The notes: a model not told the origin generated them from the letters alone. DNA of 64,000 nt from Dryomyza anilis (GCA_951804985.1 OX638133.1:12854501-12918500); one strand, 5' to 3'; positions 36,126 through 49,156 are shown, counted from the first letter of the stretch. A program made the numbers and translations.

Positions 36126-36540
36126 TTTTTTTTTTTAAATTGATATAATGTAAACATCAATATGTTTAAACAAAAATAAAACTTTTTCACATTGGAACAT
36201 TAATATGTTCACAAGAACGTGTACAATTATTTAAGCTGAACACAAGAAATGTTTGAAAGAAAACATAAATTTGTTTGGCTATCATTACGATACTGTTTTT
36301 TAATGCAATAATATTTTTGTTTGCATATAGCTGCAAATTATGTTCTGGAGAGTAAATTTATTTTTACATGCAAACATAAAGAACGTGTAAAATTATTCAA
36401 TCTGTACATAAAAATATGTTTGTAAAAAAACAAGCATATATTTGCTTATCATTATAATAATGTTTTGCAATGCAATAATACTTTTGTTTGCATAAAGCTC
36501 CAAAGATATATGTAATGCCTGCAAAATTATGTTTGAAAGA
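36126..36540 (+). repeat. Dispersed repeat D with internal duplication
   Basis: Reverse-complement match to 12330-12560. The part with AACGTGTACAATTATTTAAG...AATGCAATAATATTTTTGTTT occurs twice here (about 36212-36330 and 36390-36500). Confidence 0.62.
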
Positions 36541-38259
36541 GCCTATTTTTTTGCAGCCTGTACATTTATTTACTATGTGATTTCACAGAATTGTGACCAA
36601 AATATGCACAACCACAAATGTCGACACTAATTAGTCGTCCATGAACTATCGAACAATGTTGCAATTATTGTTGATGATGTTAGCAACAAAAACAGCTACT
36701 ATACTTTAATAACATATATAACAAAAAATGTGAAACATGCATGTTTTTTTCTGATTTGTATTATTTTAATTAAATTACTAAAGTGTTGAAAATAATTTGT
36801 AATATAACAGATAATAGAGTCGTTGAATTGATTATCGCAGTAGTAAATAAAATTAAACAATTATCAATGATTTTGCGATGTCGATGACATATAAACTAAA
36901 ACCAATGAGAGTTTTTGTTAATAGTCAGAATAATTGTTGCCTGATAACATATTCGTATTACAAATTATTGAAGACATTTTCATATACAAGACCATATCAG
37001 TGACAATGTAATGACTGACATAGAATATTCACTTGTGAATGTTCACTGTATTTATGTCTTGTTTTGAAAAAATGTAGTTCTACTACATTTTGTTAGTTTT
37101 TGAATACATTTGTTTTTATTTGACTTAAATAAACTACATTATGTATTAAAAATTTGCTCTTTTCAAAAACGGTATTATTGTTTTGTTTTTTTTTTAATCA
37201 TTTTAATTATTTGAAATTCGTCTAAACATATGACAAACGTATTACGAAAGGTCGTTCGTCGTGAAGATATAAACGAATTCGTTGGCTACATATTGTAGTA
37301 ACTGGTATTTCACACACGATCAGACATACGTAGGAAGACTGCGAAAGTGAGAATGTATAAAATAAAAACCCAAGCTGACCAATCAGCTGACCGAGACGAG
37401 AAAGAGTGATGCCAACTAATTGAACGAGAAATCAATAAAAAATATGATTAAACCCAAAAACTTAAAAATCTTTCGCGAGAAAGTTTGATGCACTTTAATT
37501 TTCAGCATTTATTTTATGTATTTATTGCACTTATTTCAAAAATGGTGCAATTTTTTCGAATTTTCTCTCTATTTTTAATGAATTTTCAATTTCTTCATTT
37601 TGCTCTTTTGTTTTTTTTTTTAATATTCCAAATAATAAAATAATCTTTTCGGCAGTAGACATCAATACAAACATATTAGAATTTTATTATACACGAAAAA
37701 AATTCATTTTTGAGATATAAACGAAAGAATTTCAATACATTGAATGTTTATTATGCACTCTTCCAAATGACAATAATTTGAAATATATCAATCAAATATT
37801 GTCAACAATAAAACGATAAATATTTAAATTTTAAAGAGTGCATTTGATGAATATCATTTCTACAATTTATGTTCTTTTAATTTTTTTATACTTTTACAAA
37901 ATAGTTATTTTTATGACTTCGCTTTTTTTAATTGGCTGCCACATAGAAAGCTTTGTGTAAAATGGTAAAAGTAAAAACTGCGTAAAAATTAAAAGCTTAT
38001 GACTGACGTAAAAATTAAGCGGCCGCCGGTCAATTGCTGTAAAGTCCGAAGATTGGCAGAGAGATGAAAAACCTTTTTTAAAGCAGTCACTTGGACAGAC
38101 AGACAGTTGGCACACACATACAACAAATAAACCAGCATTTAAAAAACATATAAATTCCATTTAAGTTGATTGCAAAATGCGAATGCATTTATTTTTAGTT
38201 ATATTTTTTATAATATTCTTTTTTTTTTTTTTGACGTGAAATACGCAAAGTCGTCTACG
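36541..38259. other. Intron sequence, no gene seen
   Basis: The minus-strand frame at 37894-38160 overlaps a slightly lower-AT patch (AAGCGGCCGCCGGTCAATTG near 38017) but has no recognised domain. Confidence 0.4.
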
Positions 38260-38800
38260 TAAGCTCTAAGCCAAGTGTACGAGAGGATCATTTTTTACTG
38301 CTGACACAAAACTTTCGCCGCATGCAACACACTAGCACTACATAGTCGTATAGACAGCAAGACAGACAGCAAGACAGACAGACAGACAGCCAGGCAAGTA
38401 GTCTGACAGACAGCCAACCCGACCAGCTGTACGGATAAAGACACGGACTAAAAGATACTCAGTGACTGAGTGACTGTCTGACGTTTACTGATGCCATTGT
38501 TTATGTTGCTGTGGCTGCAGCAGCAACAACGAGACGCACACTTCACTCACCTTAATTTGCTGTTGCTTCTACTATGACTTTTGACTGCAGTTGGTTTCAC
38601 TTTTCCACTGCGTCCACCTTCAGAAACTGCAGCACCGTCGTCTCCACCAACATCTTCTCCAAGAGCTTAACCACAATGTAGTTACATCCTTAAGAAGGGA
38701 GTTTCATTCAATTGCCATGTTGTCCTCGTTGTATTTTTGTTGCTGTCGTTGCCTTCGGCAGCATAACGTTTAATTCAATGATATACGACGCTGCTTCTAT
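38260..38800. promoter_or_regulatory. Lower-AT intronic island
   Basis: Includes GACAGACAGCAAGACAGACA-type microsatellite (38345-38415), E-box-like motifs and CAGCAGCAACAAC tracts; about 500 bp of markedly higher complexity. A candidate intronic enhancer or alternative exon; the 60-codon frame at 38591 has no recognised domain. Confidence 0.3.
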
Positions 38801-39279
38801 TGTTGTTGCATTTTAACACCTCATAAATATTATTTATGACCTAAGTGTAGGGCATGAGTGTTACCTCAAATATGCGTCGACCACATTGCTCTACAATAAT
38901 TTGTATTTGAGAAGAATAAGAAAAACAAAATTCATGTATTGTGCAAAATTAGCATTCAACATTTTACCTCCAAGTTTTAGCTATTGTCACTGTGGAATTT
39001 ATAAAAGTTTTAGGAGTAATGAGTAAAAATATAAATCGACAGTCTTTGTCTTAATACTACATATTAATTTACTTCTCTTCCATTTTGCATTTTTAAAAGG
39101 TCTGTACCAATTAAATTGTGTAAATACTCAAATTATAAGTTTACGAATTTCTTAAAAAATCATTATACATCATTGTTTTATAAAAATATAGTTTATAAAA
39201 TAGATAGTGCTTGAAAAAATAAAACATTGTTTAGAACTAGTTTGAAAATCTTTAATCGAACATATTATACAGGACGTTT

Positions 39280-40802
39280 TCATGTCAATAATTCAGGTTA
39301 ATCCATGTCAATAAAAAGGGGGTCATTTTATGTTTAAAAAAAATAAGAAAATATTAAATAAAAAATGTCTAATTTTGCACTTTTTAAGTTTATGATACAG
39401 GCTGTTAAAGAAATGCATATTACTGACATAGACTAGTAAACAAAATTGGTTATAAAGTCTAATTTGTTGATAAATAAATATAATTTTTTAATTCATATTT
39501 TAGAGAATTAAATTATCTTTCAAATTGTGTATCACATTTTCGAACCTCATGATTTTGTACTATTTTAAAATATACGAAATATAGAAATTTTCCAAAAAAA
39601 TGTTATTTCCAAGTTTTGACTTTGTTAATGATTTTCCCCATTTTTTATAATTTATAATGATAGAAAAGTGTATTCCCAGTATTCATTTATCAATCACAAT
39701 AATTTGAAACTGATAAGTAATGCCGAAGAAATAATTAAACAGTAGCGAGTCTTGTGATTTGCGATGTGCTGCATATTACTGACATAGCCTAGTCATCAAA
39801 ATTAGTTATAAAATCTAGTTTGTTGATTAAAGAATATAAATTTTATACCAATGTTTTAGACAATTAAATTACCTTTCTAATGGTGTTTAATATTTTCAAA
39901 TAGTATGATTTATTTCTTTTTTAAAATTTACGTAAATTTGAAATTTTAAAAACAAAAATACAAATTTTGACTTTGTCAATGATTTTCTCAAAATTTCGTT
40001 ACGGTGGACATCATTATTTATAATGTAAGACCAGTTCATTCCCAGCATTTCTTTATCAATCACAATAATTTGAACCGGGAAGTAATGCTAGAGGAAAAAT
40101 TAAACAGAGACGAATCTTGTGATTTGGTGGTTTAAACACGACTGGAAAGGTAATTTAGTTGTCTAAGAGTAAATCTAACCCTAGTAGAAATTTTGGTAGG
40201 GCCATGGTCATGAAGTGATCGCGTCATTATTTGAGGTGATCGGGATATGACGAGGCCCATAATGTCCTTGTAAAGCAGTGTCCTGATCATGTATTGACCT
40301 CAGGCCATGATCATGTACTGATCGGGCAATTCCCCATTTTAATATTTACCCGACAATTGCCTTGTCTGAGCCCGAGCATAATAGGGTTTCTCTCATTAAT
40401 CTCGATCATTGCCTGATGCTAATTTCGTTATGAGGAACAAATAATGTGGCTATGATCGGAAACATTGACTGTTTAGATAATGTAAACCCTGCTATGGTAA
40501 GCATGATAAGGGCATGCAAAGGCAGTGATCATATTTTCTCTAATAGGGCTTACCCAACGAAAACCCGATCATTTCCCGATGGCGCATCGGGCAAATTTCT
40601 ACTAGGGAATGAGTAAAAGATTGATATTCATTTATCAAGAGATTATTTTTATTGCCAATTTTCTTGAATAGATTATGTCCAGTAATATGCATATTTTTAA
40701 ACCACCTGTATCTTAACTGAGTATATAGTTCAACATGTTGTTATTTTATATTTTCTTATTATTTATGGAGTCATGGAATAACCCCCTCAATTATTGACAT
40801 GA
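39280..40802 (+). mobile_element. TIR element of about 1.5 kb with nested family-M copy
   Basis: TCATGTCAATAATTCAGG at the left pairs with CCTCAATTATTGACATGA at the right; GGGGGTCAT/ATGGAATAACCCCC lies just inside. The interior has a 356-bp direct duplication (GCATATTACTGACATAG at 39415 and 39771). Excluding the nested copy it is about 1.1 kb. No transposase frame. Confidence 0.68.
40179..40607 (+). mobile_element. Family-M MITE, copy 4
   Basis: Full 429-bp copy with both TIRs, flanked by AA, inserted inside the 39280-40802 element. Confidence 0.92.
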
Positions 40803-41086
40803 GTGAACCAAACACCCAGTATTAAAAAAACAAACTTAAAAAAAGAAGACAACAAATATAACAATGGATATCCCTAGTCAAATTTGGTAAATTTGCAAAG
40901 ATATGTTTATGACCAGAGCATATTAATTGATATCCCTTTCAATATCAAAATTTTATTTGACATTTTATTTGAAGAAGTGATATTTTTGAAAAATATTTTA
41001 ACAGTTCTGTATTTTTATTAATTTAAAATGAGAAGTAGGTGTAAGATTTTCGAATACATTTGTCTGTAAAACGTATCGTACATAGA

Positions 41087-41700
41087 AAAAATCAACAATA
41101 TGATGAATTTATTCATATATATTATGAATGTTTTCGCCAACTGCCTGATTCATCATATTGATACCACCATTGATTCAATATTTATGAATGTATATATTCA
41201 TTATATATATGAACGTATTCATACTATCGAACATCATAGTGAAGAACGAAATATTCAATGCAATGAATTTAAATCGTCATATTGATGAATATAATCAGAT
41301 ATTAATCTATGAGTAAAATAACATTTTATTCTAAAATATTCCTTATATTTATGAATATAATATTCAATATGATGAAGGTTGTTGAACTATTTTTTTTTTT
41401 CAAAGTATATTAATTGATGAACATTTTTTTAAAAATTTTTCAAAAAAATTTTTTTTAGAAAATAAGTCGAAAAAAATGTATTTAAAAAAATATTGACGAA
41501 AAAAAAAATTTCGAAAAAAAAAATTTCGAAATAAAAAAATTTCAAAAAAAAAATTTCAAAAAGAAAATGTTTGAAAAAAAGAAAAAACTTATCTGAAAAG
41601 AAATTTATCAGAATTTTTCTTTTTCGAAAATAAAAATTTTCAAAAAATAAAAACAGAAATATTTCACCCAAAAAATGTTTATTCATAATATTTTTTTATT
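41087..41700 (-). mobile_element. F1 element, inverted partial copy
   Basis: The F1 right arm in reverse (GATGAATTTATTCATATATA, TCGAACATCATAGTGAAGAA) is followed by A-runs with TTTCGAAA. Core and left arm are absent. Confidence 0.68.
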
Positions 41701-42129
41701 AATATAACTTTTTATTAATAAAAACTTTTTATTAATAAATATTAGAAAATTTGATTTTTATGTTTTTTGAAAAACCACTTTTGAAAATTGTTGTAATGTT
41801 TTAATCTCAAAGGGTATTAAAGGCTCTGATATTCGACTGCGATTTTGATAGAAAAATAATATGACAATAAAAAGCGTAGTATGTATTTAAAATAAGTATT
41901 ATAATAAATTAATGATATAAAAAATATTGTATGTGATGCCCATAGTTTAACCGTGAATGCACAATTTCGAAATATACAAAAATTCGATTTATACAACACA
42001 GTTCGTTTTTAATATGGGTACTCTGAGTAATATCTCAAGCAAAATTAGTAAAATAATGTATCACACTATTTTCGCACTAAATATATTATTATGCATAATA
42101 ATACTTGAATGACGTAAACTTTAAATTGC

Positions 42130-42560
42130 CGTGATTACGCGTTAAACGCGTTGTTCTTTGCGTTATGATGGAATGTTTTTTTTTTATTTTTTTGGTAATT
42201 TTCGACGCGTCACTAAGTGCTGTGTTGTATTTAATTAATTTTCATACATTACGCTGTTGCAGAATTGATTATGCGTGCATTACATTAGAGCGCACATTGC
42301 ACACCGCATACATTTTTCCTGAAAATGTAGCACGCGATAAATTTAGCATGTTGCTCTAAATGCGCTGGAGTAAATTTACGAGCGCGTACATAACAACATC
42401 TTCTTGTTGACGCCGACATCGACGCCGTCGTCGACGACGCACTGCGTCAGCAGGCATAACAAGCAATTATAGCTCTGGCAACACTGTTGGGCTTTTGCTG
42501 GTTGCTGTGTAGGTAGGAGGCGCGCGCACGATGTGACGGTATTTTCACTGCAGGCAACAT
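42130..42560. promoter_or_regulatory. Lower-AT island with a CGACG-rich palindrome
   Basis: Contains the perfect 14-bp palindrome CGTCGTCGACGACG (42426-42439), ACGCGTTAAACGCG-like symmetry near 42139 and GGCGCGCGCACGATG near 42520. No splice-flanked exon was recognised. Likely conserved non-coding or regulatory DNA of the Zasp52 intron, by inference. Confidence 0.3.
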
Positions 42561-43369
42561 TAATTTTAATTCAAGTGCATAAAATGTTCGCCTACAGTTG
42601 AAAGTGTGATTAACAACGAAAAAAAAAGTTTATGTAAAAGTTATCTAAAAGTTAACTTTTTAAATTTTAAATAAATATTAAAAAATTGTTTTTAAAGTTT
42701 TGTGCAATTATTAAAATATTTAAACTGGTCAGTCAATATAACTAATGATAATTTAGATTTTTGTATATATGAGAAGTCCATGTAGGGCATTCAATTTTAC
42801 AAGGATTTTTTATTGTTTTTGTAGCAAAGATCAGAAATAACTAATATTTATTTCCATTTGGTTTTTTCAGTGAGAGATATTATTTTGCAAAAACTATAAA
42901 GGTTTTTTTGTTGAGAGATATTTTTTATATCAAAAAATAAAAGTCTTTGGTAGAAACATACTTTTTATTAAAAAAAAGGGTCATTCGTTGAGAGTCATAT
43001 GAAAACATTTATTTTCAGATCTTTGATTAATGGTTGTTAGTAGACCGCAAATTCAATTGATCTCATATAAAGGGAATTCATTGAAAATGATAAGAAAACC
43101 GAAAAATATGGATTTTCGGCATCCAGGCGAGATTATTGTATGTATAGCGAAGAAGATATGGACATAATTAAACTAATTTCACAACTAAAAACAACAATTA
43201 AAATTACTACAATAATTGCAACTACCAATTAAATATCAATTGTTAATTGCAAAATACAAATTCGTCATTGGAACTTTTTTTGGTGAATCTGTTCCAGTGG
43301 TCTTATAGAAGAACAGAAATTTTTCGAACATTTTTGTAAAAACAAATTTAATTTTGTCGAATATTTTTT
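42561..43369. other. AT-rich intron sequence
   Basis: Nothing recognised. Confidence 0.4.
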
Positions 43370-44860
43370 TTTTTTGAAAATATTGATTTCGAACATTTCG
43401 TTGTTATTGTCGTAGATTATTTTTCGTAAATTTTCGAATATTGTTGTTTTTGCCGAATATTATTTTTTGATAATGGTGTTTTCGAGTATTGCGTTGTTTT
43501 TTCTTAATTTTTTTTTTTCGAAGATTTTTGTTTTCTCATCCAAACATTTTTTTACAAAATTTTCGAACATTGTTATTTATGTCAAATAAAATTTTTGATG
43601 GAAAAAAGTTGTTTTCGAATATTGCGTTGTTTTTTTTTACCGAAAAAGTATTTTTAACAAGTTTATTTTTCGAAATTATTCGTACGTTTTTTTTCGAATA
43701 ACATTTTTTGTTAAAATTTCATAGTTATTGTCTTAGACTTTTTTGTTCTTCGTAAATTTTCGAACATTGTTGTTTTTGTCGAATATTTTTTTTTTTGATA
43801 ATGGTGTTTTCGACCATTGTGTGTTTTTTTTTTAATTTTCGAAGATTGTTGTTTTCTCGTCCAAACATTTTTTCCAAAATTTTCGAACATTGTTGTTATT
43901 GTCGAATATTTTTTTTAGAAAATAGTGATTTTCGACAATATCTTTGATATTATTGTTCAAATTTTGATTCGATATTTTTCGAAATTTTTCGAACATTGTT
44001 GTTATATTAAATATTTATCGAACAATTTCGACCATTAATTTTTTATTGTAGTTCAAAAATTTTTAATTTTATTTAATTTTTCAAAGATTGTTGTTTTGTT
44101 ATTTTTTCCAAAACTTTTGAAGATTGTTGTTTTTTTCGAATATTTTTTTTTTATTGAAAAATTGTGATTTCGACCATTATGTTGGACTATTGTCGTTCAA
44201 AATTTTTATAACAACAATATTTTTTTTCGAACATTGTTATGTATGTTAAATAAAATTTTATATGGAAAATGTTGTTTTCGAATATTGCGTTGTTTTTATT
44301 ACAGAATTTTTTTTTAACTAGTTTATTTTTCGAAATTTTTCGTATAAATTTTTTTTGTTAAAATTTCGTTGTTATTGTAGGTTTTTTGTTCTTCGTAAAT
44401 TTTCGAACATTGTTGTTTTTGTCGAATATTTTTTTTTGATAATGTGTTTTTGACCATTGCGTTAATTTTGTCTTAATTATTTTCTAACTTTATCGAAGAT
44501 TGTTGTTTCACGTCCAAACATTTTTTCCAAAATTTTCGAAGATTGTTGTTTTTGACGAATATATTTTTAGAAAATGGTAATTTCGTCGTTCAAAATTTTT
44601 ATAACAAATATATTTTTTTTCGAAAATTGTAAATTATGTCGAATACAATATTTGATGGAAAATGTTGTTTTTGAATATTGCGTTGTTTTTATTACCCAAC
44701 AAGTTTTTTTTAACATTTTTTTTTCGAAATTTTTCGAATCAAATTTTTTGTTAAAATTTTATTTTTTGAAATTTTTTGTGCATTGTTCTTTTTGTCGACC
44801 AAATATTTTTTAGTAATTTTTTTTGTCGATGAAAAATGTTTTATTTTTCTTTTAGGTTTT
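43370..44860 (+). repeat. T/TTCGAA-rich complex tandem array, ~322-bp period
   Basis: CGTAAATTTTCGAACATTGT...GTCGAATATT recurs at 43425, 43751 and 44394 (intervals 326 and 643, i.e. one and two periods). GAAAAXGTTGTTTTCGAATATTGCG recurs in step. Smaller TTTTCGAACATTGTTGTT units make up each period. Confidence 0.8.
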
Positions 44861-47024
44861 TTTCTTAGATAAATGTGCAAATTTTGAATCAAAAGTTACC
44901 ATCATTCTGTGGTCCAGAAATATTGGGAGTCATCTGAGAAGAGAATTGTGCATCAACGCTTTTCTGCTTCTCAAAAAATACTAATGCGAGATATATTTTG
45001 TTAACTTTTATATATCTCGCTTTTCAAATAAAGGTTTCTCTCAGACCTAAACCAAAAATATAAATATTTCCGACATCCGAAATTAAAAAATATAAATGTT
45101 TCCGACAGACCGAAATCGAAAATATTCAAAAATAAAAGTTTTTCTTAGACCAAAACCTTTTTTTTTTGTTTTCTTTATTTTTGGGTATTTCACTGATTTA
45201 TTCATTAAATTTTATTTAATAAGAGTTATGCAGGAACCTCCGAAAAGGTTGACCTTTATCTCTGAGACCTCTGTTTTGCAGCTAAGATAGAAAACAAAAA
45301 GGTATGGTATTTGTAGAGATTTTGTTAAACTTGAAGATCCTAGATTAAATTTTGTAAGAAAATAATGAAATCTTTCAACTTTATATTGAATTTCAATTAT
45401 ATAAAAATGTTTTCATATTTTCATCAACCCTATTTCATAACTATTTTTGCTCTGTATCCATAACATATTTTTAAAATGGCATTTTTATTTTTCCTATACG
45501 CTTTTATTAAAACAGAACTTTAGAGTTTTTTTTGTGTAAAATTTCACTGAAATTTTATATGTGCTCAGCTTATTTTTCGTTTATCTTCCAAAATACCATG
45601 TATTACGTGCAGTAATCTTTATTGTGCCTATATGTGCCCTAACCTACCACCTGAATTTTCCCATACATTTCACTTTATCCTTTAAAATTAAAAGCACCCA
45701 AAAACACTGCTTTAAGCAGAGATATTTTCGTGTATATTATTACGAAACATGTACCATGAATCATCATCGTACACCGGGAAAGTCATGGTCATCGCCAGCA
45801 ACAGCATCAGCACCAGCACCACCGCCGACGACTTCGTCGGTCTGTACTTGGCCTTGGCCAAAAACACTCGTAGTACCGTAAATGCAAACTACAAAAGCCA
45901 TGTAATTTTCTATAGAGTTCCTTGTTGTCGTTGTTTTTAGTTGGCTGATACAATTAAGGTTTTGCTGCTTAGCAAGAAGTACGTACCATGTACCGAGAGT
46001 GAGAATAATACCTACTTGTTTGTTTTTTCCTTTTTTTTTTTTTGGTATGTACTATGTGTCTGTTGCTTTGGTTTTTGACTGTCTGTCTTTTTGGTGTGTC
46101 TGTTGCTGCTTCTGCAGGACCTCTCATTAATTATATTTTCAACTGAACAGCAAATGAGACCAACACAACAAAAAGAAGGCGGGAGTGGTAAAAAAACAAA
46201 AATAAATAAAGCCATGCATGGCAACCCTTTTCAGCATAATTTTGGGGTAGGGCAAAGTAGCTAAATGGTAGTCATCATTGTTGGTTACTAATTGTAAGTG
46301 AGTTATTTGGTACTCTGGGGTAGGTATGTGCCTAAATATTATTTGATATTCCTAATATAAATTATGCTATTAATATAAAAGCTGTATAGAAAGTTTAGAA
46401 GTTGTATATATAATTAAATTATAAATACATTCCAATAAAACTTCTGTAATGTATTTGCAACATTCTCCAGTTCAACACATACTTTCATTATAACCTACAA
46501 AATAAATTGATTTCTCAAATGTTTAACTTGGAATTGTTTAATTTTCCATTTCAATCTGTTCATTTTTATGTTGTATTTATTTTTATTTTGTGGTTTAAGA
46601 ACTTGTTTTCGCATTTATATTACTCGCACTTTCTTCAGCTTCATTAACTTCTTTACAAGCTGTTGACGTTTGTGACTGTGGTCACAATTCTATCTGACAT
46701 CTCACTGATTGTGATGGTGCAATTCAATGTCATTCGTTGTGTTAAATCAATTGAAAAACAATCGCAACCACAAGTTTTATTTTTATATCGTTTATTGGTT
46801 CATAAAATACTCTATGAATTCAATAAAAAAAATATATATTTGAAGCAAGTAATTGAAATTTGCTGATTAAGTTCGTGCTCTTTAAAATTTAAAATATAAA
46901 CTATAAACGATAGAATTTATTATTGAAATTTGTTGGTATGAGAATCGAACTATTTTAATCAGGTATTAAAAACAGTGTGGGAAACCGAATTCTGCCTCAA
47001 ATCGTTTCTTTTCTAAAAGTAAAA
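44861..47024. other. Intron sequence with one lower-AT patch
   Basis: Bases 45740-45930 are lower in AT (CAGCAACAGCATCAGCACCA, GCCGACGACTTCGTCGG) and open in two plus-strand frames. Neither is recognised and no acceptor/donor pair was evident. CGACGACTTCGTCG is a near-palindrome. Confidence 0.35.
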
Positions 47025-47746
47025 CCAGTTGGGAAGGTTAGATCACATGGGAAATTTTAAAGTAGGTGTAATTATGATAGTTAGGATTATCAAAATTATA
47101 GTCGGTCTAAGCCGACTATAAATACCCTACACATATGTGTGGTTACCATTCAAAGTGATATATAGGTCACCAGGGTATACGAATCCTGAAAATAACTACA
47201 AACATTCAATCGCTGAAGAATTTCCATTAATTTGATACCCATGTTTACAAATGGGTAGGTGTACCGAATTTCGATTTTTTTTGTGAACCACGAGTCTTTT
47301 CGCCGGAAAACATTATTATCATGTATTTGAGCATGAGTCAATATATATTTTACCAAAAAAAGTTTACCTAAGCACGTATACATAAAAATTGATCTTTATA
47401 TGTACATTTTATATGAGGTATTTGAACATTAGTGGTCCGATCATAGGTCACAATGGACCGATCTCGCACATACAGCGTAGGTATATTAGTAATCTAAGTT
47501 ATAAGTTTCATTTATCTAGCTCTTCAATTTTAAAAGTAGTAGAGATTTCAACAGACAGACAGACGGACAGACAGACGGACAGACAGACGGACAGACAGAC
47601 GGACAGACGGACATCGCTAAATCGACTCAGGAGGTCATGCTGATCAAGAATATGTATACTTTTCCATACCGGAGATGCTTCCTTCTGGGTGTTACAAACG
47701 GCGTACCAAACTGAATATACCCTTTCACTCTTAGTGTAGGGTATAA
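47025..47746 (+). mobile_element. INE-1/DINE-like element, longest separate copy
   Basis: Starts ACCAGTTGGGAAGGTTAGAT, has the GTCGGTCTAAGCCGAC hairpin (47102-47117), (GACAGACG)n at 47552-47612, GATCAAGAATATGTATACTT, and ends CTTAGTGTAGGGTATA. Diverged from the 8.4-kb copy. Non-coding. Confidence 0.75.
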
Positions 47747-47761
47747 TTATATCCAAAATCG

Positions 47762-48845
47762 TTAAATAAAAATATTTCGCAACCGTTTCAATTTTTGGAA
47801 ACGGAATCGGAACCGTTATTAAACATAAATGTGTGATACTGGTATCAGACCCATATCAATTCTTTTCTTTTGGTTTGGACCGGAATCGGGACCGCAATCG
47901 CTATATAAAAAATCTTGGAACCAGAACCGATATTTAAATCCCTGCCAGGGACCGCAAAGAACTGTAATAGGAAACGGAACCCTTTCGATTTTTGGAAGCG
48001 GAATTGGAAGCGGAATTAAAAACTATGTGTGGCATTGGAATTGGAAACGGAACGCACATCATTTTTGTTTTTTTTTTTTGGTTGGAACTGGAATAGGAAC
48101 CCTAGTAGAAATTTTGGAAGGGCCATGGTCATAAAGTGATCATGTCATTATTTGAGGTGATCGGGATATGACGAGGCCCATAATGTCCTTGTTACGCAGT
48201 GTCCTGATCATGTATTGACCTCAGGCCATGATCATGTACTGATTGGACAATTCCCCATTTTAATATTTACCCGACAATTGCCTTGTCTGAGCCCGAGCAT
48301 AATAGGGTTTCTCTCATTAATCTCGATCAATGCCTGATGCTAATTTCGTTATGAGGAACAAATAATGTAGCTATGATCGGGAACATTGACTGTTTAGATA
48401 ATGTAAACCCTGCTATGGTAAGCATGATAAGGGCATGCAAAGGCAATGATCATATTTTCTCTAATAGGGCTTACCCAACGAAAACCCGATCATTTCCCGA
48501 TGGCGCATCGGGCAAATTTCTACTAGGGAATAAACAAAAATGTGTGGTACTGGAATCGGACCTATTTTATTTTCTTTTGTTTTGGACCGGAATCGCTATT
48601 TTGAAAATCTGAGAAACAGAACCGATACTTTAATCCCTGTTACGGTTCGCAAAAACCCGTAATCGGAAATGAAACCCTTTCGATTTTTGGAACCGTAATT
48701 GAAACAGTTATTAAAAAAATATATATGGAACCGGAACTGGAATCGGACTCTTTTTTTTTTGGTGAGAACTGGAATAGGAACCGTTATTTTAAAAATCTTG
48801 GAACAACATAGAAACGGAACCGATATTTCAAAGGGTTTTACTCAC
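47762..48845 (+). repeat. GGAACCGGAATCGG-rich degenerate array
   Basis: Units containing GGAACCGGAATCGGAACC, CGTTATTAAAAAT and TTTTGGTTTGGACCGGAATC repeat irregularly on both sides of a family-M insertion (48100-48528). The short frame at 47829 is a by-product. Confidence 0.7.
48100..48528 (+). mobile_element. Family-M MITE, copy 5
   Basis: Full copy with both TIRs, flanked by AA, within the GGAACC array. Confidence 0.92.
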
Positions 48846-49156
48846 TGATTTAAATACATATTTTTTTAAAGTATGCAAAAAAAAAAAAAAAATTAATCAA
48901 AATTTCATTTTTTATTGCAATTGTAATAAAAGTTTTGGAATTTATTATTTAGCAATTAAAATAATTAAGTTCTTTATTCGATATATTAAAAGCATGGACA
49001 AAAAGTAAGATTAGTACATAAACTGAAACTGAATTTTTAATTTAAACCGAAATTTGAACCCTATAAATTGGAATGCATTTAGATTCTAACGCCATTTTAA
49101 GTTGAAGATGTGATTTCTTGATTCTTACTTAATGGAATCTCTTGATTTGTATACCA
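48846..49156. other. AT-rich, no feature
   Basis: Only A-runs and diffuse similarity to the GGAACC array were seen. Confidence 0.35.

Noticed and set aside
38345..38415. Another INE-like element from its GACAGACAGCAAGACAG tract
   Set aside because: The flanks lack the GATCAAGAATAT block and the GGGTATA terminus, so it is an independent microsatellite.
45561..45940. Possible coding exon (APAPPPTTSS-like or GKVMVIASNSISTSTTADD-like)
   Set aside because: Two frames are open over the same bases, with no clear acceptor/donor pair and no match to the Zasp52 domains I know; kept only as a lower-AT patch.
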